Origin: Mixta theicola
GTDB taxonomy: Bacteria; Pseudomonadota; Gammaproteobacteria; Enterobacterales; Enterobacteriaceae
Assembly: GCF_002895925.1 (NCBI RefSeq)
Contig: NZ_NWUO01000009.1
Location: 62,001-126,000, forward strand
DNA: 64,000 nt
Direction: 5' to 3'
The notes under the pieces are model-generated. The model did not search any database. It was given only the letters and a program-made list of their open reading frames with translations, and was not told the origin of the DNA. Each line of letters opens with the position of its first letter. Position 1 is the first letter of the stretch. Shown in pieces: positions 28,854 through 38,917 of this stretch. Position numbers and translations under genes: made by a program.

Positions 28854-29974
28854 TAGTTCATCTCCAGCTTCGCATGCAGGCAACCCGCGCTTTTCATCGA
28901 TTGCAGAATCGACATCAGGTCGTTTGGCGTGGCGCCCAGACCGTTCAGCGCCCGAATAACCGCATTCAGATCGGCGCTGGTATTCACTCTTTGCAGCGCG
29001 CCGCTCTGTTCCCGCAACGAAACCTGGGTGTTGGGCACCACCGCCGTTTCCCCGCCGGCCAGCGGCGTATCCGGCTGGCTGACCTGATTGCTACGGGAAA
29101 TCTCTACCGTCAGATCGCCCTGCGCCACGGCACAGGCTTCAAGCGTAACGTGGCGATTGATGACCACTGAACCGGTGCGTGAGTTAACCACAATCCTGGC
29201 TTCTTTTGGCCCGACCTTAATGGAGATGTTCTGGATACGGGAGATAAAGCGCACTTTCTCCGTGCTGTTGGTGGGGGCGAACAGCTTGATTACGCGTGCA
29301 TTCTCCGCCATTGCGGTACCCGCGCCGTAACGACGATTGATCTCATCGCTGATGTGCTGGGCCAGCGTGAAATCTTCTTCGTTTAGCTGCAGCCTCAGCA
29401 CATTTTCCAGGCCAAACTGTGTCGGTACTTCGCGCTCTACGGTTGCGCCGCCGCTGATACGCGCGCCGTTAAGCTGGTTAACCTGCACTCTGCTGCCGCC
29501 GCTTTGCGCACTGGCTCCGGGAACTAACAGATTCCCCTGGGCGAGCGCATAAATTTGGTTATCCACGCCTTTAAGCGGCGTCATCAGCAGCGTGCCGCCA
29601 CGTAAGCTTTTCGCATTACCCATGGAGGAAACCACCACGTCGATTTTTTCACCGGCACGGGCAAACGGCGGCAGATCGGCAGTTACCATCACCGCCGCCA
29701 CGTTTTTCAGCTGCATATTGGTGCCGGCCGGGACGGTAATTCCCAGCTGCGACAGCATATTATTCAGGCTTTGCGTGGTAAACGGCGTTTGCATCGTCTG
29801 ATCGCCGGTACCGTCCAGTCCTACCACCAGCCCGTAACCGAGCAACGAATTGCTGCGTACGCCCTGCAGCGTGGTTAAATCCTGAATCCGCTCGGCGTAG
29901 CCTGGCGGTATCAGCAGCAGGGCCAGGCTGAGGCAGAGCCCATGCAGACAGAAGAGGGAAAATGAAATTCTCAT
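28853..29974 (-). CDS. flgI: FlgI, flagellar P-ring protein
   Basis: FlgI forms the P ring in the peptidoglycan layer and is exported by Sec. A signal peptide of about 27 residues ends before [18 protein letters not shown], the conserved mature N terminus. The [33 protein letters not shown] and [18 protein letters not shown] motifs are intact. The length is 373 residues (365 in E. coli). It is coupled to flgJ by a one-base overlap and lies 10 bp after flgH. Confidence 0.97.
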   Translation of the reverse strand: MRISFSLFCLHGLCLSLALLLIPPGYAERIQDLTTLQGVRSNSLLGYGLVVGLDGTGDQTMQTPFTTQSLNNMLSQLGITVPAGTNMQLKNVAAVMVTADLPPFARAGEKIDVVVSSMGNAKSLRGGTLLMTPLKGVDNQIYALAQGNLLVPGASAQSGGSRVQVNQLNGARISGGATVEREVPTQFGLENVLRLQLNEEDFTLAQHISDEINRRYGAGTAMAENARVIKLFAPTNSTEKVRFISRIQNISIKVGPKEARIVVNSRTGSVVINRHVTLEACAVAQGDLTVEISRSNQVSQPDTPLAGGETAVVPNTQVSLREQSGALQRVNTSADLNAVIRALNGLGATPNDLMSILQSMKSAGCLHAKLEMN

Positions 29975-29984
29975 AGTCAGCCTG

Positions 29985-30740
29985 TTAAAAAGGAGAAAAG
30001 TTAAGGAACAGACGCTGCAGCCAGCCCATTTGCTGAGCCTCGTTGATATAGCCGCTGCCTACGTATTCAATGCGCGCATCAGCAACCTGAGAAGAGACTA
30101 CCGTGTTGCTGCCGCTGATAGTGCGCGGATTCACCACGCCGGAAAAACGAATAAATTCAGTGCCCTGGTTAATGGCGATCTGTTTTTCGCCAACCACCAT
30201 CAGGTTGCCGTTTTCCAGCACCTGCTGCACGGTAACGGTAATGGTGCCGCTAAAGGTATTTCTGGCAGCGGCTCCGCCTTTGCCGGTGAATTCGTTGCTG
30301 CCTTCAATCGCCGTTTCCGCCCGGTCACCGCCAAATAAGCCGCTCATAAAGCGCGGCATGGCGCTAAAGCTCAGCCCTGTCGAGCCATCCTTCGAGGCGT
30401 TAGCCGAGGAGCTTTTGCTGGCGCTGACGTTTTCCTGCAGCAATATGGTCAGGGTATCGCCAATATTGCGCGGGCGACGATCTTCAAACAGCGGCTGGTA
30501 ACCGTAATTCATTATCTGCCCGGTCTGAAATATCGATCCATTTGCCGTGCCCGGCATCGTCGGCATCGGGCTGGCGCTGGTTATACCGTTCACCAGGGGT
30601 TTATGATGAATGCCAGCACAGCCTGTCAGCAGCGCGCCGAGTATCAACAGCATCGGCAAACGAGCGAAACAGAGAGGGGCAGCACGGCGAGTGGCGTATT
30701 GATGCACTTCAGACGGCGCAAAGTCAGGCGGATTTATCAT
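29985..30740 (-). CDS. flgH: FlgH, flagellar L-ring lipoprotein
   Basis: FlgH forms the outer-membrane L ring. The lipobox LLTGC follows a hydrophobic segment, after which the mature part closely follows E. coli: [56 protein letters not shown] and [17 protein letters not shown]. The start is uncertain. An ATG at 30740 gives 251 residues with an unusually long lead before the lipobox; the frame is open to 30785, and a later Met is only 11 residues before the lipobox Cys. E. coli FlgH has 232 residues. Confidence 0.94.
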   Translation of the reverse strand: MINPPDFAPSEVHQYATRRAAPLCFARLPMLLILGALLTGCAGIHHKPLVNGITSASPMPTMPGTANGSIFQTGQIMNYGYQPLFEDRRPRNIGDTLTILLQENVSASKSSSANASKDGSTGLSFSAMPRFMSGLFGGDRAETAIEGSNEFTGKGGAAARNTFSGTITVTVQQVLENGNLMVVGEKQIAINQGTEFIRFSGVVNPRTISGSNTVVSSQVADARIEYVGSGYINEAQQMGWLQRLFLNFSPF

Positions 30741-30810
30741 GATATTCACTACGTAAGAGCAGATGAAAAGGGCGGCGACTATCACGGCTGCAGCCCTGGT
30801 CCCGTTACAG

Positions 30811-31593
30811 TCAGAGCTGTGTCAGGCGCTGTAGCATTTGATCGGAAGTGGTTACCGCCTTGCTGTTGATCTCATACGCACGCTGCGTCTGGATCATATT
30901 GACCAGCTCCTCCGCCACGTTGACGTTTGAGGTTTCCACATAGCCCTGTTTCAGCGAGCCCGCCCCGTTCAGCCCCGGCGTGGATTCATTCGGCGCGCCG
31001 GATGACTGGGTTTCGCGATAAAGATTTTCGCCAATACTCTCCAGCCCGGAATCATTGATAAAGGTGGCTAGCGTCAGCTGTCCTACCTGCTGCGGCGCGG
31101 TTTGTCCCGCCTGGGTAACCGTAACCAGCCCGTCGCCGCCCACGGTTAGCGTGCCTGCATCCTGCGGTAAGGTGATTGCTGGCTGAATGGGGTAGCCGCT
31201 GGCGGTGACCAGCTGCCCGTTCTGATCGATCTGAAATGCGCCATCACGGGTATAGGCCGTCGTACCATCCGGCAACAGCACCTGAAAGAAGCCCTGCCCG
31301 CTGATAGCGACATCTTTGGAATTACTGGTTTGCGTCATCCCGCCCTGGCTATGAATACGCTCTGTCGCTACCGGACGCACGCCGGTACCAATTTGCAAAC
31401 CAGAAGGGATGGTCGTCTGCTCTGAAGACTGGGCGCCTGGCTGACGCAGGGTTTGATAAAGCAAATCTTCAAATACCGCACGCTGACGTTTAAAGCCGTT
31501 GGTGCTGACGTTGGCCAGGTTGTTGGTAATGACATCCATATTGGTCTGCTGCGCTTCCAGACCGGTTTTAGCTATCCATAAGGCGTGCATCAT
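30811..31593 (-). CDS. flgG: FlgG, distal rod protein
   Basis: FlgG builds the distal rod through the P and L rings. The length of 260 residues equals E. coli. The N-terminal motif [20 protein letters not shown] and [20 protein letters not shown], and the C terminus [20 protein letters not shown] and [17 protein letters not shown], are diagnostic. AAGGAG precedes the start. It follows flgF by 22 bp. Confidence 0.97.
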   Translation of the reverse strand: MMHALWIAKTGLEAQQTNMDVITNNLANVSTNGFKRQRAVFEDLLYQTLRQPGAQSSEQTTIPSGLQIGTGVRPVATERIHSQGGMTQTSNSKDVAISGQGFFQVLLPDGTTAYTRDGAFQIDQNGQLVTASGYPIQPAITLPQDAGTLTVGGDGLVTVTQAGQTAPQQVGQLTLATFINDSGLESIGENLYRETQSSGAPNESTPGLNGAGSLKQGYVETSNVNVAEELVNMIQTQRAYEINSKAVTTSDQMLQRLTQL

Positions 31594-31615
31594 GACAGGC
31601 TTCTCCTTGCCGTTA

Positions 31616-32365
31616 TTAACTTATGCTAAGCAGTTGATTGGCGTTTTTTTCATTATCATCGACGGCTGAGATGACTTTCATTTGCATATCAAAACCGCGC
31701 GCCGTGGCGATCATATCCACCATCGCTTTTACCGGGCTGACATTGCTGCTCTCAAGCGCGCCGGGCATCATCCTCAGCTCTGGATCGGCGGGCAATACCG
31801 GGTTTTCTTCAACGGTGGGATCAACATGAAACAGGCTGTCATCACCGTTACGTAGCAGATAAGGCTGCGCCGTGACCATTTTCAGCCGTCCAATCAGCGC
31901 CAGCGCGGTCGGTTCATCGCCAGCGCCTAAGGCGGTAATAGACCCGTCTGGCGCAAGGGTAATTTGCGCCTGCGGCGGGATCTCGATTGGCCCGCCGTCG
32001 CCCAGTAGCGGATAGCCTTTAACGCGCAGCTGCCCTTCGCTATCTACTTCGATATTACCGTCGCGCGTGTAGGCTTCGCCGCCGTCCGGTAGCTGAACCG
32101 CCAGCCAGCCGTTTTGCGGCATCGCCACGTCCAGGCTGCGGCCGGTCTGGTTAACCGAGCCCATGGTGTAATCGTTATAGGGCGTGGATTCAGTCATCAG
32201 CACGCGCGTTGCATCGCCAGGACCGTTAACCGGCACCGCACGATAGGCGGTTAGCTGAGCACGAAAACCGTTGGTAGATACATTTGCCAGGTTATTTGCC
32301 GTAACGGCCTGGCGATTTAGCGCGGCGTTTGCCGCGCCCATTGCTGTATAAATTGCACGATCCAT
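31616..32365 (-). CDS. flgF: FlgF, proximal rod protein
   Basis: FlgF is one of the proximal rod subunits. The 249-residue product (251 in E. coli) begins [20 protein letters not shown], continues with the [15 protein letters not shown] family motif and ends [20 protein letters not shown]. Its 3' neighbour flgG shares the same fold, but this protein's MDRAIYT start is specific to FlgF. Confidence 0.96.
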   Translation of the reverse strand: MDRAIYTAMGAANAALNRQAVTANNLANVSTNGFRAQLTAYRAVPVNGPGDATRVLMTESTPYNDYTMGSVNQTGRSLDVAMPQNGWLAVQLPDGGEAYTRDGNIEVDSEGQLRVKGYPLLGDGGPIEIPPQAQITLAPDGSITALGAGDEPTALALIGRLKMVTAQPYLLRNGDDSLFHVDPTVEENPVLPADPELRMMPGALESSNVSPVKAMVDMIATARGFDMQMKVISAVDDNEKNANQLLSIS

Positions 32366-32377
32366 GTCATTCCGCCA

Positions 32378-33601
32378 TTAACCAAGATTAACCAGCGTCT
32401 GTAACAATTCAGACTGGGTTTTAATCGTCTGCGAATTGGACTGATAGTTGCGCTGGAAAATGATCATGTTGACCATCTCCTGGCTCAGATCGACATTGGA
32501 CGCTTCGACCTTATTACCGTACAGATTGCCCAGGTTACCGGTTCCGGCGATGCCGACCACCGGCTGACCGGAAGCAGGCGTTTCGGTCCAGGCGTTGTTG
32601 CCGCTGGAAGCCAGTCCGCCGGCATTGGTAAAGTTCGCCAGCACTACCTGGCCCAACAGCTGCTGTTGTCCGTTGCTGTAAGAGGCAATGATTTGACCAT
32701 TGTCGCCCACGGTAAAGCCGTTCATCATGCCCGGCGGATAGCCGGTAGTGCTCGGGCTTTCCATTGCGGTCTCGGTAGCCTGTTGCGTCATACCGGTCAT
32801 ATCCAGCTCGAATTCCAACGCATCCGCGCCGTTATAGCCTGCGCCAGCGATGGGCACCCTGGCCGGATTGGTGGTGAGCTGACCGGCGCTGTCAAAATTA
32901 ATACCCATCTCCTGATACTGCACTTTGCCCGCATCATCGACTACCGGCGAGGTGGTATCACTGGTATAGACTTTCCATTGGTTATCACCGGTTTTAACGA
33001 AGTAGACGTTAATGGTATGGCGGTTACCCAGGCTATCGTAGGCGTCAACCTGGCTTACTGAGTTGTAACTGTTGCTGTCTTTCGGATCAAAGTCGAGAGC
33101 CGGATCGATCACCTCTGCGCCAGAATCAAGATTCCCTTTCATCGTGCCGCTGTCAGAGGCGCGCGCCGGCATCTGACCGGTCGGAATCTGGATCGGACCA
33201 ATCGCCGCGCCCGGCTGGATGGTCGGCGGCGTTCCCGTGGCCTGGTAACCGGTTAACTGCATTCCCGTATCGTTAATGATGTAACCATTTTCATTGGTTT
33301 TAAACTGGCCGTTACGGCTGTAAAACACCTGCCCGGCTTCACTCACCAAACGGAAAAAACCGTTTCCCTGGATACCCATATCCAGGCTACCGGTGCCCTG
33401 ACCCAGCACACCGTCGCTAAAATTTTGTCTGACTCCGGAAACCTGTACGCCCATACCGATTTGCGAACCGGCAAAAACATCGGCAAAAGAGATAGAGCCA
33501 GATTTAAAACCAATAGTCTGAGAGTTGGCGATGTTATTACCGACAACATCCAGAGCTTGTGAAGCCGCATTCAGTCCGCTAAGACCCTGTGAAAAACTCA
33601 T
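32378..33601 (-). CDS. flgE: FlgE, flagellar hook protein
   Basis: FlgE polymerises into the hook. The 407-residue product (402 in E. coli) starts MSFSQGLSGLNAASQALDVV, has the NNIANSQTIGFKSG motif, a large variable middle, and the C-terminal SNVDLSQEMVNMIIFQRNYQ and SQTIKTQSELLQTLVNL. It is preceded by flgD by 43 bp, as expected because FlgD caps the growing hook. Confidence 0.97.
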   Translation of the reverse strand: MSFSQGLSGLNAASQALDVVGNNIANSQTIGFKSGSISFADVFAGSQIGMGVQVSGVRQNFSDGVLGQGTGSLDMGIQGNGFFRLVSEAGQVFYSRNGQFKTNENGYIINDTGMQLTGYQATGTPPTIQPGAAIGPIQIPTGQMPARASDSGTMKGNLDSGAEVIDPALDFDPKDSNSYNSVSQVDAYDSLGNRHTINVYFVKTGDNQWKVYTSDTTSPVVDDAGKVQYQEMGINFDSAGQLTTNPARVPIAGAGYNGADALEFELDMTGMTQQATETAMESPSTTGYPPGMMNGFTVGDNGQIIASYSNGQQQLLGQVVLANFTNAGGLASSGNNAWTETPASGQPVVGIAGTGNLGNLYGNKVEASNVDLSQEMVNMIIFQRNYQSNSQTIKTQSELLQTLVNLG

Positions 33602-33644
33602 ACGTAACCTTCCTGGTCGCTAACATTCAACGCTGAAATAAATA

Positions 33645-34304
33645 TTATTCAATCAGATACACTTCACCCAAAGTCGCGCTGCCGCCCAGTCCCAGCTGCA
33701 ATACCGCACCGGACAAGGTAAAGGAGACGCTTTCTACTTTGGCATGTTTTAACGAGACGATTTTCGGGACGGAGCCATCCTGATTGGCGGCGGTATAGGT
33801 CACCTTATAGGTCTCGCCGTTATCGAATCCCGGCTCGGCGGGCTGGAAACCCGTTAAATCATCAAGGGTCAATTTGTGTACGCCCGCCTTAACATCTTTT
33901 AAATCGGCGGTATAGCTATTACCGGCACGGTCGGTTAAGACCACGCTGACTTTATCGACGTTATTGTTGAGAGAAAAAGCGAAGGTATCATCGGTAGACG
34001 TAACGCTGCTGTCCCCTTCAACATAGATGCTGCGTCCAACCCATTGGGCCGCGTTCATCTGCTGCATACTGTTAACCAGCGTGCCGACATTACCCAACGT
34101 GCTGTTCAGCTGCTGGACGCCCGCAGCGGTATTAAACTGCGCCATCAGCGAGGTAAGCTGATTATTATCCATAGGATTGGTGGGATCCTGGTTCTGCATC
34201 TGCGCAACAAGAAGATTCATAAAGTTGTTGGTAATATCTTCAATGCTGGAACCGTTGCTGCTACTGGTGGCGTTATAGCTATTAGTTACCGGCGTCACAG
34301 CCAT
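33645..34304 (-). CDS. flgD: FlgD, hook cap / hook assembly protein
   Basis: FlgD forms the scaffold on which hook subunits assemble and is later discarded. The 219-residue product (231 in E. coli) has the conserved N-terminal NFMNLLVAQMQNQDPTNPMD and NNQLTSLMAQFNTAAGVQQL segments, followed by a beta-rich hook-cap domain. AAGGAG lies upstream. It sits between flgC and flgE. Confidence 0.96.
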   Translation of the reverse strand: MAVTPVTNSYNATSSSNGSSIEDITNNFMNLLVAQMQNQDPTNPMDNNQLTSLMAQFNTAAGVQQLNSTLGNVGTLVNSMQQMNAAQWVGRSIYVEGDSSVTSTDDTFAFSLNNNVDKVSVVLTDRAGNSYTADLKDVKAGVHKLTLDDLTGFQPAEPGFDNGETYKVTYTAANQDGSVPKIVSLKHAKVESVSFTLSGAVLQLGLGGSATLGEVYLIE

Positions 34305-34315
34305 TTCAACACTCC

Positions 34316-34720
34316 TTATTGACCTAACGACAGCGTTTTCAGCATCATCGCCTTGGCGGTATTCATCACTTCCACATTGGCCTGATAGCTGCGCGAAGCG
34401 GAGATGGAATTTACCATTTCGCCCACCACGTTTACGTTTGGCATGTGGACATAGCCTTTGGCATCCGCCAGCGGATTGCCGGGCTCATAGACCAGACGAT
34501 CCGGCGCATCGCTTTCAATGACGTTACTCACCCGTACGCCGCCAATTTCCTGGCCAGGCGCCTGGTTAACGTGAAAAACAACCTGACGCGCGCGATAAGG
34601 CTTACCGTCCGGGCCAGCCACGCTATCGGCATTCGCCATATTACTGGCGCTGACGTTTAGTCTTTTTGACTGCGCTGTCATCGCAGAACCTGAAATATCA
34701 AAAATACTGAATAAAGACAT
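34316..34720 (-). CDS. flgC: FlgC, proximal rod protein
   Basis: FlgC is a proximal rod subunit. The length of 134 residues equals the usual size. It begins [20 protein letters not shown], has the rod-family [13 protein letters not shown] motif and ends [20 protein letters not shown]. The gap to flgB is 5 bp. Confidence 0.97.
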   Translation of the reverse strand: MSLFSIFDISGSAMTAQSKRLNVSASNMANADSVAGPDGKPYRARQVVFHVNQAPGQEIGGVRVSNVIESDAPDRLVYEPGNPLADAKGYVHMPNVNVVGEMVNSISASRSYQANVEVMNTAKAMMLKTLSLGQ

Positions 34721-34725
34721 AATAA

Positions 34726-35139
34726 TTACCCCTGCGTGATGACGTTCATCATCCCTTTAATTTGGGATCCGAGAAGGGTTAAACTGGTTTGATATTTGAT
34801 ATTATTATCCGCGAAATTAACTCGCTCACGATCCATATCAACGGTATTACCATCAGCGCTGGGCTGATCGGGAATGCGATATAATAATTCGTTCCGATTA
34901 TGAACGGGCGCAGCTGCCGGAATATGTCTTTTTTCCGTCAGGCTGAGTGTTAAAGATTGCGCCTGACGGCGTTCTTGCACTACGGCCTTTTTAAGCTGCT
35001 GAGAAAAATCGATATCCCTGGCTAAATAACCCGGCGTATCGGCATTAGCGATATTTGACGCTAAAATATCCTGCCTGCGGGTCAGTAAATTCAAAGCTTC
35101 CTGCTGAAAATATAATGCCTTATCGAGTTTATCCATCAT
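34726..35139 (-). CDS. flgB: FlgB, proximal rod protein
   Basis: FlgB is the proximal rod subunit next to FliE and the first gene of the eleven-gene flgB-L operon. The 137-residue product (138 in E. coli) shows [20 protein letters not shown], then [20 protein letters not shown], and ends [20 protein letters not shown]. Two adjacent ATG codons (35139 and 35136) make the exact start ambiguous. It is divergent from flgA across 256 bp of AT-rich DNA, where class 2 promoters are expected but could not be placed by eye. Confidence 0.96.
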   Translation of the reverse strand: MMDKLDKALYFQQEALNLLTRRQDILASNIANADTPGYLARDIDFSQQLKKAVVQERRQAQSLTLSLTEKRHIPAAAPVHNRNELLYRIPDQPSADGNTVDMDRERVNFADNNIKYQTSLTLLGSQIKGMMNVITQG

Positions 35140-35395
35140 GGAAAGACTGGCCTTATTTTGTTACATGAAGATTAACGTAGTGACTATAAGGGGAATTGGA
35201 AATAATCTATACCGCGAAAACAAGACGAATCTCTATCTATTTTATGAGGTAATGTAAAAATCGGCGCTATGTTTTTAATAAGCGCCAAAAGCGGCGGCAT
35301 TTAGCGCATTAACTTATGTCAGGATAGCGTTACACTGGCTTTAGGCGAGACAAGTAAATTACCTTACTCCTAATTATTCATCGGCCCGGTTGCGT

Positions 35396-36085
35396 ATGAA
35401 AAAATCACCCCAGGATTGGTGCAGAATAGTATTAACCTTATTTTCTATATTATTTACCCTTACGGCACAGGCTGATAATAATACGCTAACAGAAAAAATT
35501 AACACATTATTAAATAGCTCTGACAAAAATATAACGCCCAATATGACTCGCCGTGCGGTTTTATTAACTTCACCAGATAAATTAGCGTCGCTGTGTGCCG
35601 ATCCGCATCTCTCCCTGAGCGGCGGTCAGCGTCTGACCGGCAACCGAACAGTGGTTGCCCAGTGCGGTAATAAAAAACATTTTTTTCAGGTGCGAATTGA
35701 AGCGGAAGGCAGCTGGTGGGTTGCCGCAAGGGATTTGAAAACGGGCAGCATACTTAACCCGGATGATGTGGTTCAGCGCAGCGGATCGCTGGCAAATTTA
35801 CCCTCCGGCCTCGTTATGAATCTCGGCTCGATTCGCGGCGCCGTATTGACCCGCCCCGTACGCGCCGGACAGCCGTTAACGGAGAATCAGCTGCGTAAAA
35901 GCTGGCGTATCAATCGCGGCGAAGAAATAGACGTTATCGCTTACGGTAACGGCTTTCATATTATGGCCAGAGGCAAAGCGCTGGATAATGCCGCGGTTAA
36001 TGGGGCCGTTCGGGTGCGAATGAAGGGCGGCCAGCTGGTAACAGGTAGCGTTAATAGCGATGGCAGCGTGCGGATAAATTTGTAA
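35396..36085 (+). CDS. flgA: FlgA, P-ring assembly chaperone
   Basis: FlgA is the periplasmic chaperone for P-ring (FlgI) assembly. The ATG at 35396 gives 229 residues (219 in E. coli) with a signal peptide ending near LTAQA. The C-terminal SAF domain shows LKTGSILNPDDVVQR, RPVRAGQPLTENQLR, GNGFHIMARGKALDNAAVNG and RVRMKGGQLVTGSVNSDG. A TTG six bases earlier is in frame but less likely. flgM follows with its own promoter. Confidence 0.95.
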   Translation: MKKSPQDWCRIVLTLFSILFTLTAQADNNTLTEKINTLLNSSDKNITPNMTRRAVLLTSPDKLASLCADPHLSLSGGQRLTGNRTVVAQCGNKKHFFQVRIEAEGSWWVAARDLKTGSILNPDDVVQRSGSLANLPSGLVMNLGSIRGAVLTRPVRAGQPLTENQLRKSWRINRGEEIDVIAYGNGFHIMARGKALDNAAVNGAVRVRMKGGQLVTGSVNSDGSVRINL

Positions 36086-36092
36086 TTTCATC

Positions 36093-36119
36093 TTTAGGTA
36101 TCCGTGCAAACACCGATAT
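36093..36119 (+). promoter_or_regulatory. Sigma-28 (FliA) promoter of flgMN
   Basis: ACCGATAT at 36112-36119 matches the FliA -10 box (GCCGATAA), and TTTAGGTA (36093-36100) lies eleven bases upstream as a variant -35 box. Its TTTAG start matches the fliC promoter -35 in this window. A class 3 promoter in front of flgM is known in E. coli and Salmonella, which supports the call. Confidence 0.7.
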
Positions 36120-36163
36120 TATTAGTAACGTAAGAGGTAAACATCCAGGTTTCGGAGAAAAAT

Positions 36164-36460
36164 ATGAGCATTAACCATACGCTGAAAACGCAACCTGTTA
36201 CGCCAGCCCATGTTCAGCAGGAAGTAAAGCTCGCTCAACGGAATCTGGCTAACAGCACACCAAAAGAAAATACCACGCCTGAGAAAGGGACTGATGTCAA
36301 ACTCAGCGCGTTAACGCAGCATATTAAAGCCGATAGCCCTCGCGATATCGATATGGAACGCGTCGAGAAAATTAAAGATGCTATCCGTAACGGCGAACTG
36401 AAAATGGATTACGATAAAATCGCACAGGCGCTGCTGCAAAATATTCTCGACGATCGGTAA
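36164..36460 (+). CDS. flgM: FlgM, anti-sigma-28 factor
   Basis: FlgM binds FliA until the hook is finished and is then exported through it. The 98-residue product (97 in E. coli) has the usual disordered N-terminal half and a C-terminal sigma-binding half: DVKLSALTQHIKADSPRDID, then RVEKIKDAIRNGELKMDYDK and IAQALLQNILDD. It has a sigma-28 promoter upstream, giving the usual feedback loop, and flgN follows by 11 bp. Confidence 0.97.
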   Translation: MSINHTLKTQPVTPAHVQQEVKLAQRNLANSTPKENTTPEKGTDVKLSALTQHIKADSPRDIDMERVEKIKDAIRNGELKMDYDKIAQALLQNILDDR

Positions 36461-36471
36461 AAGAAATAATA

Positions 36472-36915
36472 ATGGAAACCTTACAGACGACGTTAAATAC
36501 CCTGCAGGATACGCTTAACGAACTGGAAGCGGTGCTGGCGGATGAGATTAAGCAGCTAAGCTACGCGCAGGTTAATGCCGTCGCGCTGCAGCAGCTCTCT
36601 GATACCAAAAGCCGTCTGTTATCTACCCTGGCGTGGCATGATGAACAAAGAAAGCAGACAGAGAAACGCCTGCGGCTGCTCGCGCCCTATACGCATCAGC
36701 CAACGCTGGCGGGCTGCTGGGACAGGTTGTTGCAGTCAACCCAAAAAGCCAGCGAAATGAATCTGCAAGCCAGCCATTTGCTTGATATGCACATGCAAAA
36801 AGTGCAAAGCCTGAGCAAAGTGATTAATAAAGCCGCCGCCTCGCCTGGGCTGTATACCGCTGGTGGACAGTCCGAAAATAACGGAAAAGCGCGCGCTTAC
36901 AATATTACTATATAA
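36472..36915 (+). CDS. flgN: FlgN, FlgK/FlgL export chaperone
   Basis: FlgN is the cytoplasmic chaperone for the junction proteins FlgK and FlgL. The 147-residue product (138 in E. coli) is all helix, with a Leu- and Glu-rich start (TLNTLQDTLNELEAVLADEI) and QLSDTKSRLLSTLAWHDEQR as in family members. Position directly after flgM supports the call. A terminator follows at about 37000. Confidence 0.94.
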   Translation: METLQTTLNTLQDTLNELEAVLADEIKQLSYAQVNAVALQQLSDTKSRLLSTLAWHDEQRKQTEKRLRLLAPYTHQPTLAGCWDRLLQSTQKASEMNLQASHLLDMHMQKVQSLSKVINKAAASPGLYTAGGQSENNGKARAYNITI

Positions 36916-37000
36916 AAGCAGTACGATTCTCTTGTGTAACTTATCAACTTTCTGAATAGAAAGGTTTTTTTGCTATCGAAAGATTCAGCAAACCTCTAAC

Positions 37001-37031
37001 GGCGGCAGGAAAGCTTTCCTCGCCGCTTTTT
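37001..37031 (+). terminator. Rho-independent terminator of flgMN
   Basis: GCGGCAGGAAAG (from 37002) pairs with CTTTCCTCGCCGC through an almost fully complementary stem with one extra base. A run of T residues (37027-37033) follows. It marks the right end of the flagellar block. The preceding 85 bp after flgN hold nothing else recognisable. Confidence 0.85.
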
Positions 37032-37049
37032 TTCTGCAACACCGCATAA

Positions 37050-37062
37050 TTGGTCCTACCAA
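37050..37062. promoter_or_regulatory. LldR operator, upstream copy (O1)
   Basis: TTGGTCCTACCAA is a perfect dyad and fits the FadR/GntR-subfamily consensus TNGTNNNACNA exactly. It lies about 200 bp upstream of lldP. In E. coli LldR binds two operators flanking the lldPRD promoter and forms a loop; the paired site here is at 37169-37179. Confidence 0.7.
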
Positions 37063-37168
37063 AAACGCCTGTTTGTGACTCTTCTTCCACCGTTAAATTA
37101 AAGCATTAAGCAAAGATTGCATTCTGTTCACCGTCAGATAAACAATAATTTAACATCTGCGCGCCTTT

Positions 37169-37179
37169 TGGTCCGACCA
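37169..37179. promoter_or_regulatory. LldR operator, downstream copy (O2)
   Basis: TGGTCCGACCA is a second exact match to TNGTNNNACNA, and its core differs from O1 by one central base. Centre-to-centre spacing from O1 is 118 bp, close to eleven helical turns, which suits looping. It lies about 85 bp upstream of the lldP ATG, so the promoter is expected between the two sites or overlapping this one. Confidence 0.7.
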
Positions 37180-37264
37180 GGCCTGCGGCTGTGCGTCGTC
37201 CGATTACGGCGCTGATAACCGCCGCGTCCGGCAACAAGGCGTAACGCCCCGGAGAACAGTAAGC

Positions 37265-38917
37265 ATGCAAAACTGGCAACAACTCTACGATCCGCTGGAT
37301 AATATTTGGCTATCAAGTCTGATTGCCGCGCTTCCGATTCTGTTTTTCTTTTTCGCGCTGACGCGGCTGCGGCTGAAAGGCTATATCGCCGGTACGATTA
37401 CCGTGTTGATTGCGCTGGCCGTCGCCCTGCTGTTTTATCGTATGCCGCTCGACCAGGCGCTGGCTTCTGCCGTTTACGGCTTTCTCTACGGACTCTGGCC
37501 TATCGCCTGGATTATTGTCGCTGCCGTTTTTGTGTATAAAATCACGGTGAAAACCGGACAGTTTGCCATCATCCGTAACTCTATTCTCTCCATAACCGAA
37601 GATCAGCGGTTACAAATGTTGATCGTAGGCTTTGCCTTTGGATCTTTTCTGGAAGGGGCCGCAGGCTTTGGCGCGCCGGTGGCGATTACCGCCGCGCTGC
37701 TGGTCGGGCTGGGCTTTAAGCCAGTTTATGCCGCCGGGCTGTGCCTGATTGTCAACACGGCGCCGGTTGCCTTCGGCGCTATGGGTATTCCAATTATTGT
37801 CGCCGGGCAGGTTACCGGCGTAGATGCGATGCACATCAGTCAGATGGCCGGACGCCAGCTGCCGTTTCTGACCATGATCGTGCTGTTCTGGGTGATGGCG
37901 ATTATGGATGGCTGGCGCGGCGTGAAAGAGACCTGGCCTGCGGTACTGGTTTCCGGCGGCTCTTTTGCTATCACCCAATATCTGACCTCTAACTTCCTTG
38001 GCCCGGAGCTGCCGGATGTGATTTCCGCGCTGGTCTCTCTGCTCTGCCTGACGTTATTTTTACGCGTCTGGAAACCGGTACGCATCTTCCGCTTCGATAA
38101 TCAGGAAAACGACGCAGCCGTAACGCACAGCGCTGCCCGCTACAGCTCGGCGCAAATTACCCGCGCCTGGATGCCGTTTCTGTTTTTAACCATTACCGTC
38201 ACGCTGTGGAGTATCCCGCCGTTTAAGGCGTTGTTTGCGTCCGGCGGCGCGCTTTACAACTGGGTCTTTTCCTTTGCCGTGCCGTTCCTGGATCAGCAGG
38301 TAATTAAGATGCCGCCGGTGGTTGCCGCCGCCACGCCTTATGCCGCGATTTATAAATTTGACTGGCTCTCCGCTACCGGCACCGCGATTTTCATCGCCGC
38401 GCTGCTGTCGATCGTTTGGTTACGTATGCGCCCTGCCCAGGCGGTGAGCGCCTTTGCAGAAACGCTGCGCGAGCTGGCGCTGCCGATCTATTCCATTGGC
38501 GCAGTGCTGGCCTTCGCTTTTGTCTCCAACTATTCCGGGCTTTCCACTACCCTGGCGCTGGCGCTGGCGCATACCGGCAACGCTTTCACCTTCTTTTCGC
38601 CTTTTCTTGGCTGGCTGGGCGTCTTTCTTACCGGTTCTGATACATCGTCCAATGCGCTGTTTGCCGCGTTACAGGCTACAACGGCCCAGCAGATTAACGT
38701 GCCCGAAGTGCTGCTGGTCGCTGCCAATACCACGGGCGGCGTAACCGGCAAAATGATCTCGCCGCAGTCGATCGCCGTTGCCTGCGCGGCGGTTGGGCTG
38801 GTAGGTAAGGAGGCCGATCTGTTCCGCTTTACCGTCAAGCACAGCCTGATTTTCACCTGTATCGTCGGGGTGATTACTTCGCTACAGGCCTGGGTTTTCC
38901 CATGGATGATCCCCTGA
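37265..38917 (+). CDS. lldP: LldP, L-lactate permease
   Basis: LldP is a proton-coupled L-lactate (also glycolate/D-lactate) importer of the inner membrane. The 550-residue product (551 in E. coli) is hydrophobic throughout with about a dozen helices. It follows E. coli LldP closely: [60 protein letters not shown] and [21 protein letters not shown] precedes the ATG. Its stop overlaps the lldR start (TGATG). Confidence 0.97.
   Translation: MQNWQQLYDPLDNIWLSSLIAALPILFFFFALTRLRLKGYIAGTITVLIALAVALLFYRMPLDQALASAVYGFLYGLWPIAWIIVAAVFVYKITVKTGQFAIIRNSILSITEDQRLQMLIVGFAFGSFLEGAAGFGAPVAITAALLVGLGFKPVYAAGLCLIVNTAPVAFGAMGIPIIVAGQVTGVDAMHISQMAGRQLPFLTMIVLFWVMAIMDGWRGVKETWPAVLVSGGSFAITQYLTSNFLGPELPDVISALVSLLCLTLFLRVWKPVRIFRFDNQENDAAVTHSAARYSSAQITRAWMPFLFLTITVTLWSIPPFKALFASGGALYNWVFSFAVPFLDQQVIKMPPVVAAATPYAAIYKFDWLSATGTAIFIAALLSIVWLRMRPAQAVSAFAETLRELALPIYSIGAVLAFAFVSNYSGLSTTLALALAHTGNAFTFFSPFLGWLGVFLTGSDTSSNALFAALQATTAQQINVPEVLLVAANTTGGVTGKMISPQSIAVACAAVGLVGKEADLFRFTVKHSLIFTCIVGVITSLQAWVFPWMIP

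Noticed and set aside
16733-35139. A lateral (flag-2 type) system
   Set aside because: Lateral systems of this order use LafK and separate laf/lfi gene sets. Here FlhDC, FliA and the standard Che genes are present.
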